Assembly (NCBI GenBank): GCA_023388055.1
Contig: JAEWGW010000022.1
Coordinates: forward strand, 118,225-182,224
Source of the DNA: Bacillota bacterium
GTDB lineage: Bacteria > Bacillota > Bacilli > Paenibacillales > NBRC-103111
Direction of reading: 5' to 3'
DNA: 64,000 nt
Under the pieces are notes generated by a model that saw nothing but the letters and a program-made list of their open reading frames with translations, was not told the origin of the DNA and did not search any database. Shown here piece after piece: positions 42,023-50,731 of this stretch; the first letter of the stretch is position 1; each line of letters begins with the position of its first letter. Both the position numbers and the translations under genes were made by a program.

Positions 42023-43168
42023 TTATAGTCCTTGTCTGATTTCCTTCACTGCGCCGATCAGCGCATCCACTTCCGCATCAGTAGAGAAATACCCCACACT
42101 TGCCCGCACCGCTCCCGTTTCTGTTGTCCCCGCCGACTGGTGGGCTAACGGAGTGCAATGGTACCCGGCCCGCACCGCAATTTGAAAGGATTGATCAAGA
42201 ATAAATGCTACTTCTGAAGGGTCCGTACCCGCCAGACGGAAGGCAACAATTCCTGTTCTAGGTTCTCCTATTTCCGGTCCCAGCAGCTCGACTCCTTCAA
42301 TTCCCATCAGGCCTTCCATGATCCTCCGGACAAGCCTGCTCTCCTTGGCATGAATGGTATCTACCCCTTCACGCAAGACAAACTTTACACCCTCACCCAA
42401 TCCTGCTATACCCGGTGTGTTCTGGGTTCCCGATTCATATCTGTCCGGTCTCACCTGGGGCTGGTCCACAGCCTCCGATTGGCTGCCTGTCCCTCCATGA
42501 TGCAGAGGCTCCAGTTCTACATCCGGATGGATGTAGAGCCCTCCTGTTCCCTGAGGCCCCAGGAGCCCCTTGTGGCCCGGGAAGGCCAACAGATCAATGT
42601 TCATACCTTCTACGTCTAGAGGCAGAATTCCGGCGCTCTGAGCGGCATCTACAAGGAAGCGTATCCCCTTGCGTTTGCAGATTGAGCCAATGTCGGCAAT
42701 CGGCTGAATTGTCCCAAGAAGATTGGAGCTGTGGGTGACTGCAACGAGTCCCGTATGAGGACGTATCTCCTTCTCCAGCTCCTCCAACCGGATTTTCCCG
42801 TCCCGTTCTGCTTGGAGATAGGTCACCTCTACACCCAGCTTCCGCACGAGATACTCCAAGGGCCGGCGTATAGAGTTATGCTCCACAGTAGTGCTGATCA
42901 CATGCATACCGGGCTTTACATAGCCCTTAATCGCCAGGTTCAAGGCTTCCGTTGTATTTGCCGCAAAGGCAATGTCATTGGCATTGCGGATATGAAACAG
43001 CTTGGCCAGCTGCACACGGGTCTGGAATAAAATCCGGCTGGCTTGTACAGCCATTTGATGACCGCCTCTTCCCGGATTGGCTGCAGACTCCTGCATACAC
43101 TTTGCCATTGCCTCCGTAACCTGCGGCGGCTTCGGCCAGCTTGTAGCGGCATTATCCAAATAGATCAC
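42023..43168 (-). CDS. Cysteine desulfurase-like class V aminotransferase
   Basis: A 381-residue PLP enzyme: PLP-Lys in AFPGHKGLLGPQGTGGLY, His-containing TTVEHNS, and a Cys-loop GYHCTPLA with the active-site Cys. It should take sulfur from cysteine for iron-sulfur clusters, tRNA thiolation or selenium transfer. The GTG at 43168 (VIYLDNAATSWPKP) is preferred because GGGGAG lies 8 bases upstream; the longer frame from 43225 lacks family likeness. It is followed by DUF4446, and a DUF3343 gene lies near. Confidence 0.92.
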   Translation of the reverse strand: MIYLDNAATSWPKPPQVTEAMAKCMQESAANPGRGGHQMAVQASRILFQTRVQLAKLFHIRNANDIAFAANTTEALNLAIKGYVKPGMHVISTTVEHNSIRRPLEYLVRKLGVEVTYLQAERDGKIRLEELEKEIRPHTGLVAVTHSSNLLGTIQPIADIGSICKRKGIRFLVDAAQSAGILPLDVEGMNIDLLAFPGHKGLLGPQGTGGLYIHPDVELEPLHHGGTGSQSEAVDQPQVRPDRYESGTQNTPGIAGLGEGVKFVLREGVDTIHAKESRLVRRIMEGLMGIEGVELLGPEIGEPRTGIVAFRLAGTDPSEVAFILDQSFQIAVRAGYHCTPLAHQSAGTTETGAVRASVGYFSTDAEVDALIGAVKEIRQGL

Positions 43169-43287
43169 TACATCCACTCCCCTCGCCAGCGACTTCATAT
43201 CCCAGTTTTGAGACAACGAAAGCATACCCGGCCTTTACTCAGGATTCAAGGCGAATTCAGGTATGCTTCAGGTGCTCGATCAAGCTA

Positions 43288-44148
43288 TTAACTTATTCTT
43301 CCTTGAAGCAGTTCCAATATTCTTTCCAAGTCATCCTTGGAATAATAGGCGAATTCGATCTTGCCTTTATTCTGCATCTGAGGCTTTATCTTCACAGCTG
43401 TTCTGAATATGCTCCTCAGATTTTCCTCCACCTCATCCATGAACGGATCTTTCTTCCGTGCTTTCAGCGGCTTGGCAGCTTCCTTGGTTTTGGTTTCCTC
43501 AAGCTGTTGAATAGCTTCCTCCAGCTCACGCACACTCCATTGCTGCTTAATGCAGGTGTCAGCCAGCTCCTTCTGCTTAGGCTCTCCCTTAACCCCGGCG
43601 ATTGCCCTTGCATGTCCCATGGAAATTGTTCCACGTGAAACATATTGCTTGATCTCTTCCGGGAGCTGCAGAAGCCGCAGGAAGTTAGCGATATGCGAAC
43701 GGCTTTTGCCAACCTTCACAGAAAGCTCTTCCTGTGTCAGCTTGAACTGGTCGATTAGCGCCTGATATGCCAGTGCTTGCTCCATGGCATTCAGATCCTC
43801 ACGCTGCACGTTCTCGATGAGCGCAATCTCCATAACCTGCTGATCGCTAAATTTCCTGACAACTGCCGGGATGGTAGTCAGTCCACATACCTGGGAAGCC
43901 CGGAAGCGCCGCTCACCGGCGATAATCTCGTAGCCCTTAAGTACAGTACGCACAATAATCGGCTGAATAACCCCATGTTCCTTGATGGAAGAAGCCAATT
44001 CCTGAATACTTTCTTCATTGAAGGTTTTCCTGGGCTGATACGGGTTTGCCCGGAGCTGCTGTATGGGGATTTCAATTACCTTATCATCTTCACTGACATT
44101 TAATGACGGGATAAGAGCATCCAAGCCTCTTCCTAAGCGCTTATTCAC
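43288..44148 (-). CDS. parB: ParB/Spo0J chromosome-partitioning protein
   Basis: A 286-residue ParB: CTPase domain with NPYQPRKTF and GERRFRASQ, an HTH region (VKVGKSRSHIANFLRLLQL) that reads parS, and a C-terminal dimerisation helix. It loads at parS and spreads as a CTP-dependent clamp to organise the origin. The GTG at 44148 overlaps the soj stop by eight bases. A perfect parS lies inside the gene at 43627-43642. Confidence 0.97.
   Translation of the reverse strand: MNKRLGRGLDALIPSLNVSEDDKVIEIPIQQLRANPYQPRKTFNEESIQELASSIKEHGVIQPIIVRTVLKGYEIIAGERRFRASQVCGLTTIPAVVRKFSDQQVMEIALIENVQREDLNAMEQALAYQALIDQFKLTQEELSVKVGKSRSHIANFLRLLQLPEEIKQYVSRGTISMGHARAIAGVKGEPKQKELADTCIKQQWSVRELEEAIQQLEETKTKEAAKPLKARKKDPFMDEVEENLRSIFRTAVKIKPQMQNKGKIEFAYYSKDDLERILELLQGRIS
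43627..43642. promoter_or_regulatory. parS site inside parB
   Basis: TGTTCCACGTGAAACA matches the B. subtilis parS consensus TGTTNCACGTGAAACA. An intragenic parS in spo0J is also present in B. subtilis. Confidence 0.97.
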
Positions 44149-44902
44149 TCATAATCACTTCCTTTGCAAGCTCCATATAAACCTCAGCTCCTTTAGAACG
44201 GGGATCATATGTAATAATGGATTGCCCATGGCTAGGGGCTTCGCTTAAGCGGACATTCCGCGGGATAATCGTTTGATAGACCTTTTGCTGAAAATACTTT
44301 TTAACCTCTTCTATCACCTGAATCCCCAAATTGGTTCTGGCGTCAAACATCGTCAGCAGAACACCTTCAATTTGGAGTGTTGTGTTCAAATGTTTTTGGA
44401 CAAGACGGACGGTATTGAGAAGTTGGCTCAACCCCTCCAAGGCGTAATACTCACACTGAATCGGAATGATAACGGAGTCCGCGGCTGTAAGAGAGTTGAT
44501 GGTCAAGATACCCAAGGAAGGCGGACAATCAATCAGAATATAGTCAAACATATGCTTGACCAGGTGCAAGGACTTCTTCAGCCTGACTTCTCTGGAGATG
44601 GTAGGCACCAACTCGATTTCAGCACCGGCCAACTGAATGGTAGCAGGAATAATCTTCAGGTTATCAATATTGGTAGGGACAATAGCATCCTTGGGGTGAA
44701 CATCATTAATAATCACATCATAAATGCAGTTGCTGACATCCGCCTTATTCACTCCGATTCCACTGGTGGTATTCCCTTGTGGGTCAATATCCACCAGGAG
44801 CACCCTTTTCCCTAAGCTTGCCAGGGATGCGCCTAGATTAACGGATGTGGTGGTTTTCCCCACTCCGCCCTTCTGGTTGGTTACTGCAATTATTTTAGAC
44901 AA
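44141..44902 (-). CDS. soj: ParA/Soj ATPase
   Basis: A 253-residue deviant Walker ATPase with KGGVGKTTTSVNLG (Walker A), DIDPQGN (Walker A') and LIDCPPSLG (Walker B). It positions origins with ParB and modulates DnaA initiation. The TTG at 44902 (SKIIAVTNQKGG) gives the same 253-residue length as B. subtilis Soj and has GAGGTGAA upstream at good spacing, whereas the ATG at 44908 lies almost on the ribosome binding site. Confidence 0.96.
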   Translation of the reverse strand: MSKIIAVTNQKGGVGKTTTSVNLGASLASLGKRVLLVDIDPQGNTTSGIGVNKADVSNCIYDVIINDVHPKDAIVPTNIDNLKIIPATIQLAGAEIELVPTISREVRLKKSLHLVKHMFDYILIDCPPSLGILTINSLTAADSVIIPIQCEYYALEGLSQLLNTVRLVQKHLNTTLQIEGVLLTMFDARTNLGIQVIEEVKKYFQQKVYQTIIPRNVRLSEAPSHGQSIITYDPRSKGAEVYMELAKEVIMSE

Positions 44903-44940
44903 ACCCATTCACCTCAAACTATTAGTAAGTACCCTACTCG

Positions 44941-45236
44941 AATCACTTGGTCCCTGCCGTAGGCCGGATAAGTGATGATGAGCTTCGCATTTGGCACAGC
45001 CAAATGGAAGGTAAAACTCGATTCACTTGGTCCCTGCCGTAGGCTGGATAAGTGATGATGAGCTTCGCATTTGGTACAGCCAAATGGAAGGTAAAACTCG
45101 ATTCACTTGGTCCCTGCCGCAGGCTGGATAAGTGATGATGAGCTTCGCATTTGGCGCAGCCGAATGGAAGGTAAAACTCGATTCACTTGGTCCCTGCCTC
45201 AGGCCGGATAAGTGATGATGAGCTTCGCATTTGGCG
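44941..45236. repeat. 80-bp tandem repeat, four copies, between soj and noc
   Basis: Copies begin at 44941, 45021, 45101 and 45181, an exact 80-base period; the last is cut at about 45236. Each unit holds ATCACTT...AAGTGAT (arms 21 bases apart) and an ATTTGGC...GCCAAAT hairpin around a 3-base loop. Copy 3 replaces GCCAAAT by GCCGAAT, a G-U-compatible change in the stem. Because 80 is not a multiple of three, the unit cannot be a protein repeat. No gene is seen across 44903-45508 apart from the terminator at the end of noc. Function unknown. Confidence 0.9.
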
Positions 45237-45421
45237 TATTCTAGACCGCCTATTTCTGCTGATTTTACGGCATATTCCCATTTCCAAAAAGATGGAATCG
45301 GTTTCGAAGACTCAAACTTAAGTATAGCACAATCCTCTTGGCATCTTAATAGAAATGTTCCGACATCCTCTTCAAATCTATGAATATTTCTATAACAATC
45401 GGCCACAAATTATTAGCAGCA

Positions 45422-45466
45422 ACAAAAAAACAAAGGCCGTCGATCAATCCGACCTCTGTTTTTTAT
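45422..45466. terminator. Terminator-like hairpin downstream of noc
   Basis: On the minus strand ACAGAGGTCG pairs, with G-U pairs, to CGGCCTTTGT around a short loop, followed by a run of T. The plus strand also ends in TTTTTT, so it may act both ways. Confidence 0.75.
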
Positions 45467-45508
45467 ATATGCACACCAGCATATGCTGTTGACTGGAACA
45501 ATTCGCGA

Positions 45509-46339
45509 TTATTGCTTAGGGATCCGGATAATGATTTCATAGTGGTCCTCGTAATCCTTCTCATCGGTCTTAATTTGCATACCGGTATCCGCCACCATAC
45601 TGACTGATTGACGGATAGTGTTCAAGGCCAGACGGACACTTTTCCCATAGAAAACCCGTTTGGATTTTTTAATCTTTTGAGTTTCCAGATAAAACTGCAC
45701 TCTTGCTTCCGTTTGCTTCACATTCAATTCCTTGGTGAGAATATCCTGCAGCACCTTCACCTGAAGCTCCTCTGTATCCAATGCCAATAATGCCCGTGCA
45801 TGCCGCTCCGTGATTTTCCGTTCCAGTAAAGTCTGCTTAACGGGTTCACTGAGCTGCAACAGTCTGATTTTGTTGGCGATGGTAGACTGGCTTTTGCCGA
45901 GGCGTTGAGCCAGACTTTCTTGAGTCAGCTGATGGAGCTCAATAAGCTGCTGGTAGGCCATCGCCTCTTCAATAGAGGTGAGACCCTCCCGCTGCAAATT
46001 CTCAATAAGGGCAATAGAAGCAGCTTGGGAATCATTAAATTCCCGGATAATGGCCGGGATACTCTCCATACCGAGCTTTTTGACAGCACGGAACCGGCGT
46101 TCACCGGCAATGATCTCAAAAACACCATCGCGGACCCGAACTACTATGGGCTGAATCACCCCATGGGTCTTGATGGTTTGGCAGAGCTCATCGATCCGTT
46201 CTTCATCAAAAATGGTCCGCGGCTGAAAAGGACTTGGCACAATCTGGTCCAGCGGAAGCTGCTTGACTTCGTCGCCGGAGGGCTTTTCCACCAATCCGAA
46301 TAATTTGGATAATTGCTCTTTCATAGGTTTTTCATTCAC
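45509..46339 (-). CDS. noc: Noc nucleoid-occlusion protein
   Basis: A 276-residue ParB-family protein with the N-terminal Lys/Phe-rich membrane-targeting region MKEQLSKLFGLVEKP, the NPFQPR-like segment SPFQPRTIFD, GERRFRAVKK and an HTH around RLGKSQSTIANKIRLL. It binds NBS sites and blocks Z-ring assembly over the nucleoid. The ATG at 46339 or 46324 could be the start; neither has a strong ribosome binding site. It follows rsmG on the strand, with a parS between. Confidence 0.94.
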   Translation of the reverse strand: MNEKPMKEQLSKLFGLVEKPSGDEVKQLPLDQIVPSPFQPRTIFDEERIDELCQTIKTHGVIQPIVVRVRDGVFEIIAGERRFRAVKKLGMESIPAIIREFNDSQAASIALIENLQREGLTSIEEAMAYQQLIELHQLTQESLAQRLGKSQSTIANKIRLLQLSEPVKQTLLERKITERHARALLALDTEELQVKVLQDILTKELNVKQTEARVQFYLETQKIKKSKRVFYGKSVRLALNTIRQSVSMVADTGMQIKTDEKDYEDHYEIIIRIPKQ

Positions 46340-46477
46340 CCATTTTCGTCGTCAGATACTTGGCTACTTATATTCATTCTCCGCATTTCCCTCTAATTCC
46401 TGCTTGACATCGGCAATAATGAAAAATTCCCCATCAACAATTTGGAGCAGGTTATATTAATTAATTGACCATAAAGG

Positions 46478-46508
46478 CAAGGAGTCTCAACATTCCGAAG
46501 AGACTCCT
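46478..46508 (-). terminator. Hairpin downstream of rsmG, possible terminator
   Basis: GGAGTCTC (46481-46488) pairs with GAGACTCC (46500-46507). The minus-strand 3' flank is only mildly T-rich (TTGCCTTTATGG), so termination is uncertain. Confidence 0.6.
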
Positions 46509-46514
46509 CTTATT

Positions 46515-46530
46515 TGTTCCACGTGAAACA
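46515..46530. promoter_or_regulatory. parS site between rsmG and noc
   Basis: TGTTCCACGTGAAACA, a full match to parS. It lies between the rsmG hairpin and the rsmG stop. Confidence 0.97.
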
Positions 46531-46552
46531 TTATTATTTATTGTAAATGAAC

Positions 46553-47278
46553 TTAAAGTGGCTCTTTTCCAGGAGTTCCGGGTTTTCTTGGATATTTAGC
46601 CGGTGTTAAATCCGTTTTTGTCAGTACGACTATATTCCGCTCTGCATCCTCTACAGGAAGAGTGAAGGTATGGACTGCCTCCAGCTTCCCCTTCAAAAGC
46701 GCAATGGATCGCGTTGCTTCTTGAAGCTCATCAGAGGTTTGTGCACCTTTCATGGCGGCGAAAACTCCACCAGGACGGACAAACGGCAAACATAGCTCAT
46801 TAAGAACGGACAGCCTGGCCACCGCTCTTGCTGTTACCAGGTCGAACCGGTCTCGCAGCTCCTTATTCCGCCCTGCTTCCTCAGCTCTAGCATGGATCGC
46901 CTTCACTTCCTGGAGTTGAAGCTGCTCGGCCAGATGATTTAGAAAGTGGATACGCTTATTTAATGAATCCACAATCGTCAGCTTCAGGTGAGGAAACGCG
47001 ATTTTGAGCGGAATAGAGGGGAACCCAGCTCCGGCACCAATATCCGCCATGGTAGACACCGACTCCAGCTTCACTTGAAAGGCCAAGGTTAAAGAATCAT
47101 AGAAATGCTTGAGATAAACCTGTTCCCGCTCTGTAATAGCAGTCAGGTTCATTTTCTCGTTCCACTCTACCAGCTCACGGTAGTAAATCTCGAATTGCTC
47201 CAGTTGACGGCTGCTTAATTCCAACCCGTGCTCTCTGACCCGGGCGCTGAATTGTTCCACTACCATATCCTGACTCAT
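46553..47278 (-). CDS. rsmG: RsmG (GidB), 16S rRNA m7G527 methyltransferase
   Basis: A 241-residue SAM methyltransferase with MADIGAGAGFPSIPLKI (SAM loop) and the ARAVARLSVL segment. It methylates G527 of 16S rRNA; loss gives low-level streptomycin resistance. The ATG at 47278 overlaps the mnmG stop by four bases, so the two are translated together. Confidence 0.97.
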   Translation of the reverse strand: MSQDMVVEQFSARVREHGLELSSRQLEQFEIYYRELVEWNEKMNLTAITEREQVYLKHFYDSLTLAFQVKLESVSTMADIGAGAGFPSIPLKIAFPHLKLTIVDSLNKRIHFLNHLAEQLQLQEVKAIHARAEEAGRNKELRDRFDLVTARAVARLSVLNELCLPFVRPGGVFAAMKGAQTSDELQEATRSIALLKGKLEAVHTFTLPVEDAERNIVVLTKTDLTPAKYPRKPGTPGKEPL

Positions 47279-49170
47279 GAAAGCTTCGCCGCCCGTACTT
47301 GGTTATAATGCTCCAGATAAACCAGCAGAATTGAAATATCCGCAGGAGTTACACCTGCAATACGTGAGGCCTGCCCAATGGAGATGGGGCGGATCTGCTC
47401 CAGCTTCTGTTTGGCTTCATTAGCTAATCCGTGAATCAGAGTATAGTCAATATCCTCTGGAATCCGCTTCTGCTCCATCTTACGCAGCCGGTCTACCTGT
47501 TGAAGCTGCTTTTCGATGTAGCCGGCGTATTTCACCTCAATCTCCACTTGCTCCTTCACATCCTCCCGCAGCTGCACAGGTGACGGAGCAAACCGTTCGA
47601 TATGATCCATGGTGATTTCCGGACGGCGCAGCAGAGACAGCAGATCTACCGAATTGTTCAAAATGACCGTTCCTGCCTCTTCCAGTACCTGCTGAACTGT
47701 CTCCTCCGGACGGACTCTGGTGGTTTTCAAACGCTCCAGCTCCCCGGCAATTTGATTCCTCTTTTCCTCAAATCGAGCAAAACGCTGAGGAGAAATCATG
47801 CCGATGTCATAGCCGACGGGAGTCAGGCGCAGATCCGCATTGTCATTGCGGAGCAGCAGACGGTATTCCGCACGGGAGGTCAACAACCGGTACGGATCAT
47901 TGGTGCCCTTGGTCACCAGGTCGTCGATCAGTACGCCGATGTAGGCTTCGGAACGGTCCAATACCACCGCATCCTTACCCTGCACCTTACGAGCCGCGTT
48001 AATCCCGGCCATAATGCCTTGTCCTGCGGCTTCTTCGTATCCGGAAGTGCCATTTATTTGACCCGCGGTAAACAGCCCATCCACCAGCTTGGTCTCCAGA
48101 CTGGGCTTCAGTTGGGTAGGAACAACGGCATCATATTCAATGGCATAACCCGTCCGCATCATCTGTACCTTTTCCAGACCGGGAATGGATCGCAGAATCT
48201 CCAATTGCACATCCTCCGGCATACTGGTGGACAGTCCCTGGACATAGTATTCCGAGGTGTTGCGGCCTTCCGGCTCCAGAAAAATCTGATGCTTCGGCTT
48301 ATCGGCAAAACGGACAATCTTGTCCTCTATGGACGGACAATAGCGGGGACCCGTACCTTCAATGGCTCCGGAGAACATCGGCGCCCGGTGAAGATTATTC
48401 TGAATAATCCGATGGGTATCCTCGGATGTATAGGTCAGCCAACAAGGCAGCTGGTCAGGCACCTCTTCCTCTGTTTCAAAGGAAAAGAAACGGGGTTTTT
48501 CATCCCCGGGCTGAATCTCGGTTTTGGAGAAATCAATGGTGCTGCCGTGTACCCGCGGCGGTGTTCCTGTTTTGAAGCGGACAAGCTGGAAACCAAGCTC
48601 CTTCAGACAAGCCGACAAACGGACAGAAGGCTGTTGGTTGTTCGGCCCGCTTTCGTACATCAGCTCCCCGATAATCACCCTGCCCCGCAGATAGGTTCCT
48701 GTGGTAATAACAACTGTTTTGGACAAATACCGTGCGCCGGTTTTCGTCACGACACCACGACAAATCCCATCCTCTACCACCAGCTCCTCCACCATCCCTT
48801 GGATCATGGTCAGGTTAGGAGTCTTCTCAATGGTTTCCTTCATGGTCCGTTGGTACAGCACCTTATCCGCCTGAGCGCGCAAGGCATGCACCGCCGGACC
48901 CTTGCCTGTATTCAACGTGCGGAGCTGGATATAAGTCTTATCGATATTCCGGCCCATCTCTCCGCCCAGCGCGTCAATCTCCCGGACCACATGTCCCTTG
49001 GCCGGACCGCCGATGGACGGGTTGCAGGGCATAAATGCTACCATATCCAGATTTATAGTCAGAAGCAACGTCCGGCAGCCCATCCGGGCAGCAGCCAGTG
49101 CGGCTTCACAGCCTGCATGGCCTGCACCGACGACGATCACTTCATATTCGCCTGCTGTATATCCTGTCAT
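47275..49170 (-). CDS. mnmG: MnmG (GidA), tRNA U34 carboxymethylaminomethyl enzyme
   Basis: A 631-residue FAD enzyme with the dinucleotide motif VIVVGAGHAGCEAALAAARMG at the start and TPADISILLVYLEHY near the end. With MnmE it installs the cmnm5 group at U34 of tRNAs that read two-codon boxes. The ATG at 49170 (MTGYTAGEYEVIVV) has AGGAGGTGTACAAA upstream; the longer reading begins with a GTG inside that ribosome binding site. Confidence 0.97.
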   Translation of the reverse strand: MTGYTAGEYEVIVVGAGHAGCEAALAAARMGCRTLLLTINLDMVAFMPCNPSIGGPAKGHVVREIDALGGEMGRNIDKTYIQLRTLNTGKGPAVHALRAQADKVLYQRTMKETIEKTPNLTMIQGMVEELVVEDGICRGVVTKTGARYLSKTVVITTGTYLRGRVIIGELMYESGPNNQQPSVRLSACLKELGFQLVRFKTGTPPRVHGSTIDFSKTEIQPGDEKPRFFSFETEEEVPDQLPCWLTYTSEDTHRIIQNNLHRAPMFSGAIEGTGPRYCPSIEDKIVRFADKPKHQIFLEPEGRNTSEYYVQGLSTSMPEDVQLEILRSIPGLEKVQMMRTGYAIEYDAVVPTQLKPSLETKLVDGLFTAGQINGTSGYEEAAGQGIMAGINAARKVQGKDAVVLDRSEAYIGVLIDDLVTKGTNDPYRLLTSRAEYRLLLRNDNADLRLTPVGYDIGMISPQRFARFEEKRNQIAGELERLKTTRVRPEETVQQVLEEAGTVILNNSVDLLSLLRRPEITMDHIERFAPSPVQLREDVKEQVEIEVKYAGYIEKQLQQVDRLRKMEQKRIPEDIDYTLIHGLANEAKQKLEQIRPISIGQASRIAGVTPADISILLVYLEHYNQVRAAKLS

Positions 49171-49258
49171 TTTGTACACCTCCTATTGCCTTATCGCGCA
49201 AAAACGTAAAATCCACTTATGCTATTATACCGGTATCTGTCCTCTTAGGAACAGGCCA

Positions 49259-50638
49259 TTATTTACCCAGGCAAAATTGGCTGAAAATCTGGTCGATCAG
49301 GGTTTCCCCCACCGAGTCGCCGATAATCTCCCCCAGCTCCTCCCATGCATTGCGCAGGTCGATCTGGATCATATCGATAGGAACTCCGGAGGCCGCTGCC
49401 TCCAAGGCTTCTTCCAAGGAGCCCTGGGCCTTCTGCAGCAGATGGATATGCCGGACATTGCTCACATAGGTCATATCCTCCGGCTCCACCTGCCCAGACA
49501 AGAACAGCTCCGTCACTGCCTGCTCCAGCTGCTCAAGACCTTGCTCCGCCTGTACGGAAATCCGGATGATCCTGTCTTCCGGATATCGGACGCGGATCTC
49601 ATCCAGCTCCACCTGCTGAGGCAGGTCCATCTTATTCACCACAACCAGCGTTTCCTTGCCATCCAGCTCATCCAATAGCTTCCGGTCATCCTCCCCAAGA
49701 GGTTCGGAGCCGCTAAGCACCAGCAGCACCAAGTCCGCCTCCGCCAATGCGCCGCGGGAACGGGACACACCGATTTGCTCCACCACATCCGTTGTCTCCC
49801 TGATGCCCGCTGTATCCAGCAGACGCAAGGGAATGCCATTGACCGTAACATATTCCTCTATTACATCCCGGGTGGTACCGGGAATATCCGTAACAATCGC
49901 TTTATTCTCCTGGGTCAGAGCATTCAAAAGACTGGATTTGCCCACATTGGGCCTGCCCACAATCGCCGTTACAATACCCTCCCGCAGAATTTTGCCCTGG
50001 CGGGCAGAACTAAGCATCCCCTTCACCTGATTGAGGGCAACATTGGTTTCCCCGCGGATATGGGCACCTGTTAATTCCTCTACATCATGCTCCGGGTAAT
50101 CGATATTAACCTCAATATGAGCCATCAACGCCAGCAGCTGGCTGCGCAGGCTTTTGATTTTCCGGGACAAGCTGCCGTCCACTTGACGCAGCGCCGATTT
50201 AAAGGCCTTGTCCGATTTGGACCGGATCAGGTCCATTACCGCTTCCGCCTGGCTCAAGTCGATGCGCCCGTTCAGGAAAGCCCGCTTCGTAAATTCGCCG
50301 GGCTCTGCCGGTCTTGCTCCTGATGCCAGAACCAGCTCCAGCACCTTGCGGACGGAAACCAAACCGCCGTGGCAGCTGAGCTCCACTACATCCTCTGCCG
50401 TGTAAGAACGGGGTCCGCGCATGACAGTGACCAGGGCTTCCTCCACCCGCTCCCCATCAGCAGGGTCAACAATATGTCCATACTGCACCGTATGTGTTGG
50501 TACCTCGGCTAATTTCATCTTTGACCGGAAAACCGTATCGGCCACAGCCACCGCGCCGCCGCCGCTGATGCGGATCACCGCAATTCCGCCTTCTCCCATG
50601 GGGGTGGAGATGGCTGCAATGGTGTCCTTAATCGTCAT
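49259..50638 (-). CDS. mnmE: MnmE (TrmE), tRNA-modification GTPase
   Basis: A 459-residue GTPase: N-terminal tetrahydrofolate-binding domain, helical domain with an inserted G domain (GRPNVGKSSLLNAL, DTAGIRE, NKMD) and C-terminal FCLGK with the conserved Cys. It works with MnmG encoded next to it. AGGGGAGTTATGC precedes the ATG. Confidence 0.97.
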   Translation of the reverse strand: MTIKDTIAAISTPMGEGGIAVIRISGGGAVAVADTVFRSKMKLAEVPTHTVQYGHIVDPADGERVEEALVTVMRGPRSYTAEDVVELSCHGGLVSVRKVLELVLASGARPAEPGEFTKRAFLNGRIDLSQAEAVMDLIRSKSDKAFKSALRQVDGSLSRKIKSLRSQLLALMAHIEVNIDYPEHDVEELTGAHIRGETNVALNQVKGMLSSARQGKILREGIVTAIVGRPNVGKSSLLNALTQENKAIVTDIPGTTRDVIEEYVTVNGIPLRLLDTAGIRETTDVVEQIGVSRSRGALAEADLVLLVLSGSEPLGEDDRKLLDELDGKETLVVVNKMDLPQQVELDEIRVRYPEDRIIRISVQAEQGLEQLEQAVTELFLSGQVEPEDMTYVSNVRHIHLLQKAQGSLEEALEAAASGVPIDMIQIDLRNAWEELGEIIGDSVGETLIDQIFSQFCLGK

Positions 50639-50686
50639 GCATAACTCCCCTTCCTCCCGGAATTACGGACATTCCGGCTTACAAAA

Positions 50687-50724
50687 AACGCAATGACCTC
50701 ATCACCCGCCTGAAGTCATTGCGT
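50687..50724 (-). terminator. Terminator after khpB
   Basis: On the minus strand CGCAATGACTTCA pairs with TGAGGTCATTGCG around a short loop, followed by TTTTTTG. It sits between khpB and mnmE. Confidence 0.9.
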
Positions 50725-50731
50725 CATTTCG

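Noticed and set aside
44941..45236. CRISPR array
   Set aside because: The units abut with no unique spacers and the period is 80; no cas genes are near.
45023..45406. Minus-strand 127-codon frame through the tandem repeat
   Set aside because: The 80-base period shifts frame in each unit, so the repeats are not read as a protein repeat; the frame has no ribosome binding site or family likeness.
47602..49209. Plus-strand frame of 535 codons over mnmG
   Set aside because: Antisense of mnmG; long open frames against GC-rich genes are common here.
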